Below, piece after piece: positions 37,783-49,891 of a stretch of DNA of 64,000 nucleotides. The first letter of the stretch is position 1, and every line of letters begins with the position of its first letter. The stretch comes from Apostichopus japonicus (taxonomy: Eukaryota > Echinodermata > Holothuroidea > Aspidochirotida > Stichopodidae): positions 5,650,214 through 5,714,213 of the forward strand of contig NC_092567.1 in the NCBI RefSeq assembly GCF_037975245.1, read 5' to 3'. Both the position numbers and the translations under genes were made by a program. The notes below the pieces were generated by a model. It saw nothing but the letters and a program-made list of their open reading frames with translations. It did not search any database and had not been told where the DNA came from.

Positions 37783-38982
37783 GTAAGTAACATAAAAATA
37801 AGGGAATCTTTGTTTGGTGTGATATTAGAAGCTGTCTTCTGTAAATCGGTCTTTCATTTTTAATTTGTCAGATAAAGATCGTTTCTATCCGGAAATAGTA
37901 CTCTGAAGACCATTGTGTAAGGCCAAACTTAGCCGCCAAAAATACAATGTAATGATATGTCACGCGATGTAGCCCAAGCCCGGAATCCCGTAATAGTAGT
38001 TAGTACTGCTAGTACTAATACTAGTATTAGTAGCCTAGTACTAGTAGTATCGTCAATGCATTTCTCGCACATTACTACTATGTAACAATGTAACTTACAA
38101 AAGTTAAGTGACACTGATACAGTGATAGCAATGCAGTGATGATATTCCCCAGTACCATAAAATAAGACATAATTAATGAAGTTGTAGTAGCAGTGGGCTG
38201 AATTTAGTAGTTATTCTGCAGATAATGACCCCATCACTGATGGCACTAGCCCTTCCATTAATTTCCTAACCTGTTTCTGTGTCAGTTTCCTCCCCTAAGA
38301 AACGTTACTTTCCACCCCTAAATCTTACGTTTTAGGGGAGGAAACCAACGTTTTTCAGGGGAGGAAACAAACATTTCCCAGGAGCGGAAAGAGAGAAGGC
38401 ATATTGGCTAGGCTAAGTGGAAAGAGTTAAATTAGGTAGTGAAAGAACTGAAGTAAACATTTATGTGATTTAGGAGATTTTAGTGAAAGAAGATAACATA
38501 TTTTCAAGGGACTTGGGGGCAATGTGTGAAGATTTTTTTTTTGTAATGAAAGAATCTCTAGTAACTGATTTAGGGAGGAAAGTATTGTTTTTAGGGGAGG
38601 AACCGAGGAAGGCATATCTACCTGTAGGCTGTGGAAAGAGTAAAAGCTGGTAGGTATGGAATGTATTGTTGAAAGTATTACAGATTAGGCCTAGGTGGTT
38701 TGGTCTGAGTTCTATCAAGATCAGCTTGGTAGGCCTGCATATTGTTGATGTTTTTCCCTGTAATTAGAATTTGGCATAGGAAGAATTTTGTGGAAGGCTG
38801 TGATTAGATGGTTTAGTATTTTTTTCTGATAAGTGAGTATTAAAATAGTTTCCAGTCACTTGAACAATGGTACAAGAATATAGGGATTCTTGTACACAAT
38901 ACTTATTTAAGCAAATGCTTGGAGTGGAAAATAAAAATGTGAGTTTCTTTTTCTTACTAGCGTTCCTTGTGTTTTAGGCATA
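37783..38982. other. Putative intron sequence with palindromes
   Basis: No gene. It holds a perfect 18-bp palindrome ACTAATACTAGTATTAGT (38,014-38,031) and an inverted pair GTTTCCTCCCCTAA/TTAGGGGAGGAAAC (about 38,286 and 38,332), with a further TTTAGGGGAGGAA at about 38,590. Just before 38,983 stands an acceptor-like CTTGTGTTTTAG (38,967-38,978) preceded by pyrimidine-rich sequence. Confidence 0.45.
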
Positions 38983-39007
38983 CAGTGGTGTTACGTCGAG
39001 GTTGACA

Positions 39008-40344
39008 ATATCGTATGGGCATTTTGGTCGGTTACAGTCGGTTATAGTCTTTATAGTCAGATCGTCGAGCAACACTTTTATCGTCAGGAATCTCAAGCAG
39101 CACTATTATAGTCTGGCAGCGCGAGTATCGTCAGCTCGAAATACACTATAACGTTGGGTTATTGTCCGTTAATCTGCAGTATCTTCGGCAAGGTAGAGAG
39201 CTTACAGGAAACGAACAATAGGTTGTGGTTTATGCTTCCAGGAGCAACAGCCACGAGGAAGAATGGCTACTAACAATATGTCAGACAGTTAACTAATTGC
39301 AAGAAAATTCCTTGCAAGATGACCGAGGCCATGACCAAACACTACTGTACTGTATATGATCAATGTCAACATACTGTACAAATCTGAATATAGGCCTACC
39401 GAAAACATTTCGATTTTGAATGCCTTAGTAAATCATTGATTTTGTAGTAAAACCTCGCTGATTTTAACGGATATATAATACATTACACTATATGAACATC
39501 AGATATACAATCATACTTCCCAGTATCAATCATGCTGATACATTCCGTACCGCCGCTGAAATACACCCTTTCCATTGGCCGGTCTGACCGGCACATAAAG
39601 CTTTTAACCCTCGACTTGTTTGAAATATTTTTTTTATTTTATAAAAGTATTCCACGATCACTAGACAGCCCCCCTCGCCCTCGCATCGCAACAACCTCTA
39701 CCTACCCCTACTCCCCCCAGTTGCCTAAACTTTGCAATAGACTCGTATATTTACCTTGCAAGGTACAAATGTCCAGCAGCAGATAAAATTATGATAAATC
39801 CTTACGGTCCAGAGCAACAATTTGCGAAAATCGAACTCCCGTTCGTATTGCTAAATAAACGTTGGTGTTACGAGAAAGGCTAATAAATGTCCAGTTGGAA
39901 TTAATTGTATCCAAATGAATTTATTTTGGCGACCTGCCAACTTTTACTTCCACAGCAGATATTACATGAGTACCGCGTAAATGGGTCAAAGTTTGCGAAT
40001 AACAGGTGGCTATAAGAAGACCCTTCGTTTCTCAAGCTTTGGCGCTGATCTAGATATTACTTGGGTCAGGCATAGGGTTGGGCGATATTTTCTTTTTACC
40101 GTCACGATAAAGAGTTAAAAAATTAGTCGCGATATTTCGATAACTTTTCCTCAAACAGAATTAGTGTAATGGTCGAGCTTTGAGTGGACGGAGAAAGAGA
40201 GATATATGGAGGGGACATTCAAAGAGAATATCTGAAAAACCTTACGATATTTTTAACAAATATTGATGCTTAGATAAGTGCTTCCTCACAATCAAAGAGC
40301 CGCCCGAACTTCGCTCCGCTTACGTAAAACTTCTATATATATAT
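39008..40344. other. Left interior of the 12.6-kb element
   Basis: No supported gene. At 40,074-40,130 GGGTTGGGCGATATTTT followed by CGTCACGATA resembles a hAT-type end, but I found no partner. From about 40,228 to 40,344 the sequence matches 57,280-57,395 (GTGCTTCCTCACAATCAA, TTCGCTCCGCTTACGTAAAA). It is the left half of a dispersed repeat interrupted by the foldback at 40,345. Confidence 0.55.
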
Positions 40345-41570
40345 GGGTCAATCCATGCCAAATCAACAGTGGCCTCCACGTCGACCGTCTCAGAATCGCC
40401 TAAAATTGATATGGAGTCTTGCCACATGTCTCAAAGGATGAAATTGGGCAAAAAAAAAATTTTAAAAATTTTCGTTGCTAGGATACGGCCCCGCCTAGCA
40501 ACCAAATCCAGATTGCATTTTAAAAGCCCTTAATTTGTGTCAAGTTTGGAGGCATTTTTTGCATAAATGTTAAGTATTTTATGTCTAATATTGCAGATAT
40601 TGTGGAAGACATGTGGCCAGTCTTCGAATTTAGCTAATTTTGAGGAAAATTTACGGTCTCAATTTTTCGTAACAAGTAATTAAAATGGCAGAAAATGAGA
40701 TAGGGGTCTTTTCTGGCCCTACTTTGAGTGTGCTCTATATTCACAAGCAGAGGCATGTTTGAGTTTTAATTTCCATAGGATCCTTGTCCAGTGGTAGTTG
40801 TACGGGAAAAGTGCAAAAAAAAAGTCAAGCGGGTCGTACGTTTCACGAACAGCGCCCTCAAACTTAAGAAATCTCACTTCTGGCCCTAATTGGGGGTCCA
40901 TTTTGGGCCTGTGGGTATTTTTTTTTTTTTTTTTAAATAGCATTTTTCAGGAGCGTATTGACCCTATTTTTAAAAACTCAAGTCAAAAAGTTGTGTATTT
41001 TGTGTTATCTACTCAAATTTACGACTCTAAAATTGCGAAAATCACTTCGTTCATATGTATGAAAATGCTTGCACAAGCCAAATTGAGTAATTCAAATGAC
41101 AACAACTTCTTAGCATTAGCATACAGGTGCTTAACAATTAGGAGGGTGGTCCACTAGCATAAGGACTACAAATAAACTGCATTTTCAGGGTCATATGCCC
41201 AATGATGTCTGTGAACAGCGCCCTCAAACATGACATTTTACCAATATTTTGGGCTATTTTGGGCATTTCAAGGTCAAATTTGGTCACAATTAGAAGTTTT
41301 ATTTTCGGTTTTTAATACAAAATTAGTAAGATATGTATAGTTATGATGCACAGAATGAGCTAAAACATCTTTTATATTAGTTATTAATGCTCTGATGAGC
41401 AGCTTAAAGTGGCGTATATGAGAGTTACATCAGCTCTACAGAAACATGCTTGCGAGGGCAAACAGTGGTAACATTGTATCTTCATTCAAAGAGATGTTAA
41501 ACAATATTAGAAATTATTGAAATGTATTTATTAAAAGTGTTCTGTCTAATACTCTTTGACTCCCTCTCAC

Positions 41571-41601
41571 CCCCACCCCCCCCCCCCCCCCCCCCCCCCC
41601 T
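41571..41601 (+). repeat. Poly-C tract
   Basis: About 31 bases of almost uninterrupted C inside the left foldback arm. The mirror position in the right arm (about 45,163-45,180) is a much shorter GGGGGGGGTGGGG, so the tract has expanded on one side only. Confidence 0.85.
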
Positions 41602-41631
41602 CCCCAGAGTGCATTATGCAGATTTGTATAT

Positions 41632-44172
41632 GGGCGATTCCGTGAAAACAGGGACATGACCCCAAATTTTCAAAATCATTTCTGCAGCCATTTTTGGCTT
41701 CTAATATACTATAAACACATTTAGGGTCTGGGTTATGTACTTTTTTTTCCAACTATATCACGTTCTTCTACCAAAAAATGTGAATACCTGACTAATGTTG
41801 ATTTTTGAGGGAATATTTGAGGAAATAGTATGGTTATGTCAAAGTCTCAGATTTCCATATTTGAAAGCAACCTAAATAAATTTGTTATATATGTATTGGT
41901 AGTGCCATTAGTGATATATTAAAATATTAATCACAATTCCTCCAAACAGTTTTGGTTTGTAGGCATATATGGCTGTAACGACACATAGCTGATTTGAGAG
42001 CGTAATGCGAGTTACCGAAAGACCAAGTTTTTAACTTTTTTTTTTCACTGGAGCAGATAATTTCCTGCCATTTCATATTATGCTTCTAGTCAAAGTAAAG
42101 AGTATAAAAATAGTTGAAAGAATTAGAAATGTACCTAGTATATAGATATAAATAGCCATTGGAAACTGTAATGCGAGTTACCAGTAATGCGAGTTACCGC
42201 TGTAATGCGAGTTACCACATATTATTCCAATCTCACTTGCAGTACTACTGATCAACAAAACAATACAGCGCACTAAATACTTATATAAGGTGTGCACAGT
42301 AGTTACTTCCTGTACCCAGAATGCACTGCAACCTCCATTACATCACATGTGACCCTTAAGACAGTTTCAACAGACATTGATGATTTTATCACCTGACCTT
42401 TGTGGAATCACGGACCTTCCAAGTTGCATTCAACTGTGACATCATCAAATGAGTAAAGTTAGCCTATTCTTTCTCCATTTTAACACTAGCATTTTCATGG
42501 GATATTAATTGCTTAGTACAATATTTAGGACAAATTGTGAGAGCTTAGGTTATATTAGTCTGTAGCCTATCACATAGTAATCTATATGTTCAAGGATGGG
42601 CAAATATTGTAAATCATGACCATTATAATGTGCCTAACATCTTGATGGAAATTAGTCTTGATGTGAAAGCTGATGCTGCCAAGGGTGTGGGCACCTCAGA
42701 ATTAGTGGGGTGGGCAGAGGGGATGGGACGGACGGGGAGTTTGCATAGGGGATGATTGGGGCTGCTGGGGGGGATGGGGCAGGATTGCAGAGGCTTGGTC
42801 AGTTGGAATAGATTGGTGTGGTTTACCAATTCAAATGTGTGTTCCCCAAATATCATGATGTGCAAACCCCTTTCCCCAATATGAGTGTCTTATCACTACA
42901 ATGTGAAAATCAACCTTTACTCCAAAGCATTTCAAATCCCCAAATTACACAAAATAAGGCAGGCCACCGGATTTCACAGGAATTGATAACTGGAAATGGC
43001 CAAACCCCAGGGATGACAAAACTTTCTATCGACGAAGCAAGATGATAAAGAAGTTGGGAACACCTTTGATTGCTAATAGTTGTGGCCAATTCAAGTTTGC
43101 ATCAAAATTCTAATTTGATACAAAACACCATCCATTCAAGGTTATCTAGAATGGCCATATATAGCTACCACCTTGCCCTCATACCGCATGATGAAACATC
43201 TATTGTGTTATTGTGATAATGTTATTATACTGATAGAATTAGGAACAAGGATTGATTTATTAGTTTCATGCTTTTCCTAAGAACCCTAAATACAAATTTC
43301 CAAAGAACCAATCACTAATTAACATGCCAAAGAAACTTTTCTTGTAATTCACTATATAAGCTGTGAACCTGTTTAACTTTCAGTAGATGTTTTGATACAT
43401 TAAAATGGAAGAGGAGAGCTACCAGTTTGCTTGGATTAGCTTCATTGGAAATTTGGATTGATAATTCAAGAGTGTACATTGCAATCTTGTAAGTCAACAA
43501 TTTTGGATTAGCTTGATTGGAAATATGGATTGATAATTCAATAGTGTATTGCAATCTTGTTAGTCAACAATTCTTCAGTTGACTTTCTGGTTCAATCAAC
43601 TTCGATTATTATTGATATAATTGTCAGGATGTTTTGCAAATTGTTGCAAAATGTTGTTAAAAGTTTTGGAAAGAGTTTTACAGTTTCTAAGAGTTTCCAA
43701 GAGTTTCAAAAATGGCTTTGGAGCATATCTCTTTCAAAGAATTTGATGAATAAAGAGCAAAATCGATGACTGGAAAAAGTGTAATGCGAGTTACCAGACT
43801 TTTCCCCCCTCAATACCACATCTGAAGTTGTTTCATATTTTCTACTGCTGATTTATAAACATCAGTAGGGTAGATATCTTGTACATGTATGCAATTGAAG
43901 AAATCATTCTTTGTTTGAGCACAGTGCCATTTTGTACCGGTGTCAATTTTTCAGGTGTCCTTTTTCCGTAATGCGAGTTACCGATATTTGGAAGCGCACC
44001 ATACATTAAGGCGAACACAATGATAATTCTTGATGATTTCATATTGTAGCTATGAATGTTGGGTATAACACCACAGAAAATTGAGGAGTTACACTAACCC
44101 ATATTCGAGCCACAGCACTTGGATTATAAAAAAACAGCAAAAAGTGTAATGCGAGTTACCATGGAATCGCCC
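41632..44172. mobile_element. 2.54-kb element inserted in the left foldback arm; seven GTAATGCGAGTTACC motifs
   Basis: The right arm of the foldback supplies the empty site: its reverse complement reads GATTTGTATACACACAGTATG where the left arm has GATTTGTATAT, then this insert, then ACATACATACAGTATG. The insert ends are GGGCGATTCCGTG and its inverted mate CATGGAATCGCCC. Flanks ATAT (41,628) and ACAT (44,173) suggest a 4-bp duplication. Seven exact copies of GTAATGCGAGTTACC, all in one orientation, lie at 42,002, 42,168, 42,184, 42,202, 43,781, 43,968 and 44,146. There is no convincing transposase frame, so it is non-autonomous. Confidence 0.75.
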
Positions 44173-44363
44173 ACATACATACAGTATGTGACTGACTTTT
44201 ACTGCATAGAGACTGCATAAACATGCATATACTGAATGTTTTGGTATAGTAATCTTCTGCTTAAAATTGTCTGTATGCATGTTACCCACCCCTCCCACCC
44301 ACCCACATCCTCTACCCAACCCTATATCAGAATAGAAAATGAATGTGAACCAGTGCGTACAGT

Positions 44364-44840
44364 GTGCACTATATATGTGTGTACATGTTCTGTACAGTGT
44401 TATTTTACACCAAGTACAACAGTATTTAAATACACACTGTCCAAAATCATGTACAGTATGCACACTGTACATGTATGTACTGGTTAAAAATTCCTTTTAA
44501 AATATTAAAAGTCTTTTAATTTAGTGAATTAGCAAATGCATACACTTCATTGCAAATATTTAAAAAGACATTGAAATATGCACAGTATGCACTATGCAGT
44601 GTGCACTATATATGTGTGTACATGTTCAGTACAGTGTTATTTTTCACCAAGCACTTTTAAATAAACACTGTCCAAAATCATGTACAGTATACACACTGCA
44701 CATTTATGTACTGGTTAAACATTCCTTATAAATTATTGAAAGTCTTTTAATTTATTGAATTAGCAAAAGCATACACTACATTTCCCAAATATTTAAAATG
44801 ACATTGATATATGCACAGTATTGAATGGAATGACCAGTAC
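44364..44840 (+). repeat. 237-bp direct tandem duplication in the foldback centre
   Basis: GTGCACTATATATGTGTGTACATGTT starts at 44,364 and again at 44,601. The intervening sequence (ACACTGTCCAAAATCATGTACAG, TGTACTGGTTAAA, TTGAAAGTCTTTTAATTTA) repeats with it. A partial inverted version follows at 44,840-44,940, forming the inner end of the right arm. Confidence 0.8.
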
Positions 44841-46410
44841 ACAGTGTGTACTGTACATGATTGTGGACAGTGTGTATTTATTTGCTTGGTGTAAAATAAA
44901 ACTGTACTGAACATGTACACATATATAGTGCACACTGTACACACTGGTTCACATTCATTTTCTATTCTGATATAGGGTTGGGTGGAGGATGTGGGTGGGA
45001 GGGGGTGGGGGTGGGTTACATGCATACAGACAATTTGAAGCAGAAGCTTACCATACCAAATAATTCAGTATACCTTGAATGCATGTTTATGCAGTCTCTA
45101 TGCAGTAAAAGTCAGTCACATACTGTGTGTATACAAATCTGCATAGTGCACTATGGGGAGGGTGCTGGGGGGGGTGGGGTGAGAGGGAGTCAAAGAGTAT
45201 TAGACAGAACACTTTTAATAAATACATTTCAATAATTTCTAATGTTGTTTAACATCTCCTTGAATGAAGATACAATGTTACCACTGTTTGCCCTCGCAAG
45301 CATGTTTCTGTAGAGCTGATGTAACTCTCATACGCCACTTTAAGCTGCTCATCAGAGCATTAATAACTAATATAAAAGATGTTTTAGCTCATTCTTTGCA
45401 TCATAACTATACATATCTTACTAGTTTTGTATTAAAAACCGAAAATAAAACTCTTAATTGTGACCAAATTTGACCTTGAAATGCCCAAAATAGCCCAAAA
45501 TATTGGTAAAATGTGATGTTTGAGGGAGCTGTTCACAGGCATCGTTGGGCATATGACCCTGAAAATGCAGTTTATTTGTAGCCCTTATGCTAGTGGACCA
45601 CCCTCCTAATTGTTAAGCACCTGTATGCTAATGCTAAGAAGTTGTTGTCATTTGAATTACTCAATTTGGCTTGTGCAAGCATTTTCATACATATGAACGA
45701 AGTGATTTTCGCAATTTTCGAGTCGTAAATTTGAGTAGATAACACAAAATACACAACTTTTTGACTTGAGTTTTCAAAAATAGGGTCAATACGCTCCTGA
45801 AAAATGCTATTTAAAAAAAAAAAAAAATACCCACAGGCCCAAAATGGACCCCCAATTAGGGCCAGAAGTGAGATTTCTTAAGTTTGAGGGCGCTGTTCCT
45901 GAAACGTACGACCCGCTTGACTTTTTTTTTGCACTTTTCCCGTACAACTACCACTGGACAAGGATCCTATGGAAATTAAAACTCAAACATGCCTCTGCTT
46001 GTGAATATAGAGCACACTCAAAGTAGAGCCAGAAAAGACCCCTATCTCATTTTCTGCCATTTTAATTACTTGTTACGAAAAATTGAGACCGTAAATTTTC
46101 CTCAAAATTAGCTAAATTCGAAGACTGGCCACATGTCTTCCACAATATCTGCAATATCAGACATAAAATACTTTACATTTATGCAAAAAATGCCTCCAAA
46201 CTTGACACAAATTAAGTGCTCTTAAAATGCAATCTGGATTTGGTTGCTAGGCGGGGCCGTATCCTAGCAACGAAAATTTTTTTTTAAAATTTTTTTGCCC
46301 AATTTCATCCTTTGAGACATGTGGCAAGACACCATATCAATTTCAGGCGATTCTGAGAGGGTCGACGTGGAATCGACCCAAAAATCTGTTGATTTGGCAT
46401 GGATTGACCC

Positions 46411-47774
46411 ATATATATATAACGTAGAAAAACCCGAGTTTTTACACACTGACATTGGTCACAAAACATAAGTAGGTCATCGACATTCGAACTTGCCCCA
46501 GTTCATTGCACTGTGGGAACAAAACAACACATTGAACATGATGTTACAATTTCCCGCCATCTGGATGCCGAGGGTAAATTTTCGTGTAATATGCAAATTA
46601 TGAATGGTACTATTCTGCGCGGTTAAACTTTAACCTATTGCGACACATACAAATTTTGGGAAGTTGTTGTCGCTGTTGTAGAAGTAACTTTTGTATCAAA
46701 TGTAAAGTACTGTATCAGGAGCGTATCCAGGGGGGGATGTTGGGGCGCGCGCCATCAGAAAAGTAGGAGAGAAAAAGAAAGAGGAGAGAAAAAAGGGAAA
46801 AGGGGGGGGGGATGAGGAGGAAGGAAGGGAAAAGAAAAAAAAGAAAGAGAAAAAGGAGAATAAAATTCAATAAATCCCAAGGGCACTGTACTGTATCGAT
46901 ATCTAGCGATTTCTGGGGATGAAAATCCCAAAATCTTCCCTAAACTGTTGATTCCCTCCCCCCTCCCCCCCCCCCGCCCACCCGCCCACCCGCCCACAGT
47001 GTATTATTTACTTCTCGTTATTTAATCCTCTCTTTATCCTTCCACAGTGTATATTTTTCCCTGACTTATTTTCTTCTCTCCCTCTTTGTTTACTAATCCG
47101 TTTACTTCTTTATTTGTGCTCACCTTGCCCTCTGTACTGTATACCTGACACTAATGCAGTAGTTTGCCTCTTGTATTTTCTGTTACTCGTCTTTGCATCC
47201 GAAGTTCCTACTAGGGTTGAAACTAGACCCCCACCCCCATCCCTCCCTTTTTTTTAACATAATGACCAGAAATAACAGGTTTTACTTTGACGGGGCGTAA
47301 AAAAAAAAACTTAGTTTATAAATGGCAATTTTTTTCAACTTTATTAGGAGGCTAGCACCGCCCCTTTTTGACCAACAAATTTTTGACCAACATGTTTTCG
47401 GACCAACATATTTTTTGACCAAACTGATTTTGGTCCCAAAAAATTTGAGTACAAACAATTAAATTTCGGGTCACAAGCAATTTTCGGTCACAAGCACTAT
47501 TTGGGTCATAACAAACTTTTCGTCCAAAAAAAATTAGAGTCCAAACAAATTCTCGGAACATAAATACGTCAGAACATAGAGACGTCGGAACATAGGGATG
47601 TCACCATAGATAGAGCTTATTTAAACGCATTTTAGGATTCCTCACACTGCCGATAAAAAGTCTGTATCTCCTTCCGTTTTCGAGTTATGGGTGATTTAAA
47701 GTTTACAAAGTATAAAAGGTGTTGCCTCAAATAATGTTTTTCAATTTACGAATAACATGTGATTTTATTTAGTA
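46411..47774. other. Interior sequence with low-complexity tracts, no gene
   Basis: 46,411-46,520 is the right half of the repeat also seen at 57,395-57,500. At 46,765-46,860 the sequence is almost pure purine (GAGA/AAAG/GGGG), and at 46,945-47,000 there are C-rich CCCGCCCA repeats. At 47,365-47,600 a degenerate short repeat of TTTTTGACCAACA/TTTCGGTCACAAG words runs into GACGTCGGAACATAG repeats. No supported coding region. Confidence 0.5.
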
Positions 47775-49811
47775 GGTCAATTCCACGGTGACTTGCGTGA
47801 CATTTTTACTAAAATTCCTCTCTATTTAATATCATTAAACAAATAAAGAAATTACCTGGGAGAAAAGCATTCATTTAGTCAGTAAGGTAAGCCTTAATGC
47901 TTACAACAGTAGACAAAAAATATTTATACCTCAAGTATTGGGGGTGAAATTGGCGAAAAACTAAACGTGACTCGCGTGACAGTTACTATTAACAAAAATC
48001 AGAATGCACACACAAATGTTTGATTTCTTATGTCTTATTAAAATAATTCCAATCACTTTTTGTAATCATACCGAAGTTGAAAAACACCTCTACCTCAATT
48101 GCTATGCAACTTTGAAAAAATGTTGTAACGCATGAAAAAAACGATGCAGATGTATTGTGACTCGCGTGACAAGAAAACGTGACTCGCGTGACTAGTTCAC
48201 TTTTCGGATAGTTCTAGACCAAATGCAGTAGTGAATCAAAGGTATAGATCTTGCATAGTGAAATATAACATTCATTGGTCTAGAAAGTGTCCAAAAGGTA
48301 CTTCCCTTGGGAATGTCCAGATGATATTATGTCCCCGATTTACCTTCATGACTGCAGACAGTAGGTAATATACTGTATGGGTAGTACAGTTGTTCAGGCA
48401 ATATATCTTGTCAATTAATATTTGTAACAACATTTATTCTGTTGAAGTCACTCATTTGAGAGTTATAGAAGAAAGAGATCTATCAAAATGTGATTCTCAT
48501 TTGTCATATTTGAATAAACCGAAAACTATTTGAGAAGATACATTTGCTCATAGGATTTTGGGAATGATTGAGCAGTTAAAACCTTAAGGTTGTCAAGTCA
48601 TAGCACATGGCATTGCCAGATACAATGTTTTTGTATATTACTTAAAAATCAATGACAAGTGCTAACTTTCCAAATGTGGTGATAAAATAGGCATTATATT
48701 GCGAATAAATATTCATGATTTTAAATTCTGATACTTCAAATGAAATTATCACAATTAGTTGCTTTATGTGTGCCCATATTATTCAAGTTGCCTAATTAAA
48801 GGGGAATGCATATATGATATCTTTAATCAGTGATTCATTCATCAAACTATAACATCCCTGCAAATTTCACACAGTAAATAGGTAGAAACACTATCTTGAT
48901 TTGACGTGACTCGCGTGACGTGACTCGCATGACATTCGTAAAGGGTGATTTTCTGCAAAATTTGAATATCTTCTGAAAAGGAAAATTCAGTAATCCTTTT
49001 GGTATCTATGTGAAGACGTGATATTCATTATTTGGAGTAAAACTATTGTGCAGGCAAGGAGAAAAGAAACAAAAACAGTAAATTTTGTGACTCACGTGGC
49101 AGTAAATCGAGGGTGTTTACTGTTTTCAATTAACCACTGTTGTCTAATGCCTTGATGTCAAAATAAAATTGAAGCTATAAAGTGAGCACTATGCTATAGC
49201 AAATATAATTAGTCCAACACACAGTTAATAGGTAGAAACACTATCTTGAATTGACGTGACTCGCGTGACGTGACTCGCGTGACATTCGTAAAGGGTGATT
49301 TTCCGCAAAATTTGAATATCTTCTGGAAAGGAAAATTCAGTAATCCTTTTGGTATCTATGTGAAGACTTGATATCCATGATTTGGAGTAAAACTATTGTG
49401 CAGGCAAGGAGAGAAAAAACAAAAACAGTAAATTTTGTGACTCGCGTGACAGTAATTCGAGAGTGTTTTCAATTCACCACTATTGTCTAATGCCTTGATG
49501 TAGAAAAAAAATTGAAGCTATTAAGTGAGCACTATGCTATAGCAAATATAATTAGTCCAAAACACTGATGATACCTATGATTAATATGTCCAAATCTGCA
49601 CAAAATGAAATTTCACTGTATTTTTCATAATTTAGTTACTACGGGAACCATTTGTTATTACCGACCCCATAATCAAACAAATGATGTTTCTGGGGTGAAA
49701 AAATTATTTTTAGTAACTACAAGTATTCTATTTATTGGAAACTTATACAATTTTAATGTACAATGATTTTAAATTTTTTGGTATGATGTTGACCTTATCA
49801 TGGAATTGACC
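47775..49811. mobile_element. 2.04-kb element with GTGACTCGCGTGAC motif clusters
   Basis: The ends GGTCAATTCCACG (47,775) and the inverted CATGGAATTGACC (ending 49,811) match at 12 of 13 positions. AGTA lies directly outside both ends (47,771-47,774 and 49,812-49,815), a perfect 4-bp target duplication. GTGACTCGCGTGAC or one- to two-base variants occur at 47,788, 47,967, 48,157, 48,179, 48,906, 48,920, 49,087, 49,256, 49,270 and 49,437. A 350-bp segment is tandemly duplicated (anchors 48,881 and 49,231). No transposase frame is seen. Confidence 0.72.
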
Positions 49812-49891
49812 AGTAGATCATATTGGACAAGCTCCGAAATTGTACTGATAGATAGAGTGTACTTACAATGCATTTTAAAATTCGATTTTAA

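Larger units (their letters stand above)
40345..46410. mobile_element. 6.07-kb foldback (long inverted-repeat) transposon
   Basis: The ends GGGTCAATCCATGCCAAATC (40,345) and its reverse complement (ending 46,410) are the tips of long inverted arms. 40,345-41,631 pairs with about 45,125-46,410, and after a 2.54-kb insertion pairing resumes at 44,173-44,400 with about 44,880-45,125. ATAT lies on both sides (40,341-40,344 and 46,411-46,414). The mirrored peptide MDPQLGPEVRFLKFEGAV appears from both arms, so those frames are repeat by-products. The uninterrupted version of the target repeat is at about 57,280-57,500. The middle (44,364-44,840) has a 237-bp direct tandem duplication. No transposase gene is visible. 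Confidence 0.8.

Noticed and set aside
40074-40130. GGGTTGGGCGATATTTT as a hAT end
   Set aside because: Resembles a known type of end, but no inverted mate or target duplication is visible in the window.
44089-45235. Open frames around 44,089-44,487 and 44,747-45,235
   Set aside because: They lie in the inverted and tandem repeats at the foldback centre and read the same sequence from both arms.
40719-46026. Matching peptides MDPQLGPEVRFLKFEGAV from 40,719-40,943 (-) and 45,844-46,026 (+) as a gene pair
   Set aside because: They are the two mirrored arms of the foldback element, with homopolymer tracts and no longer frame.
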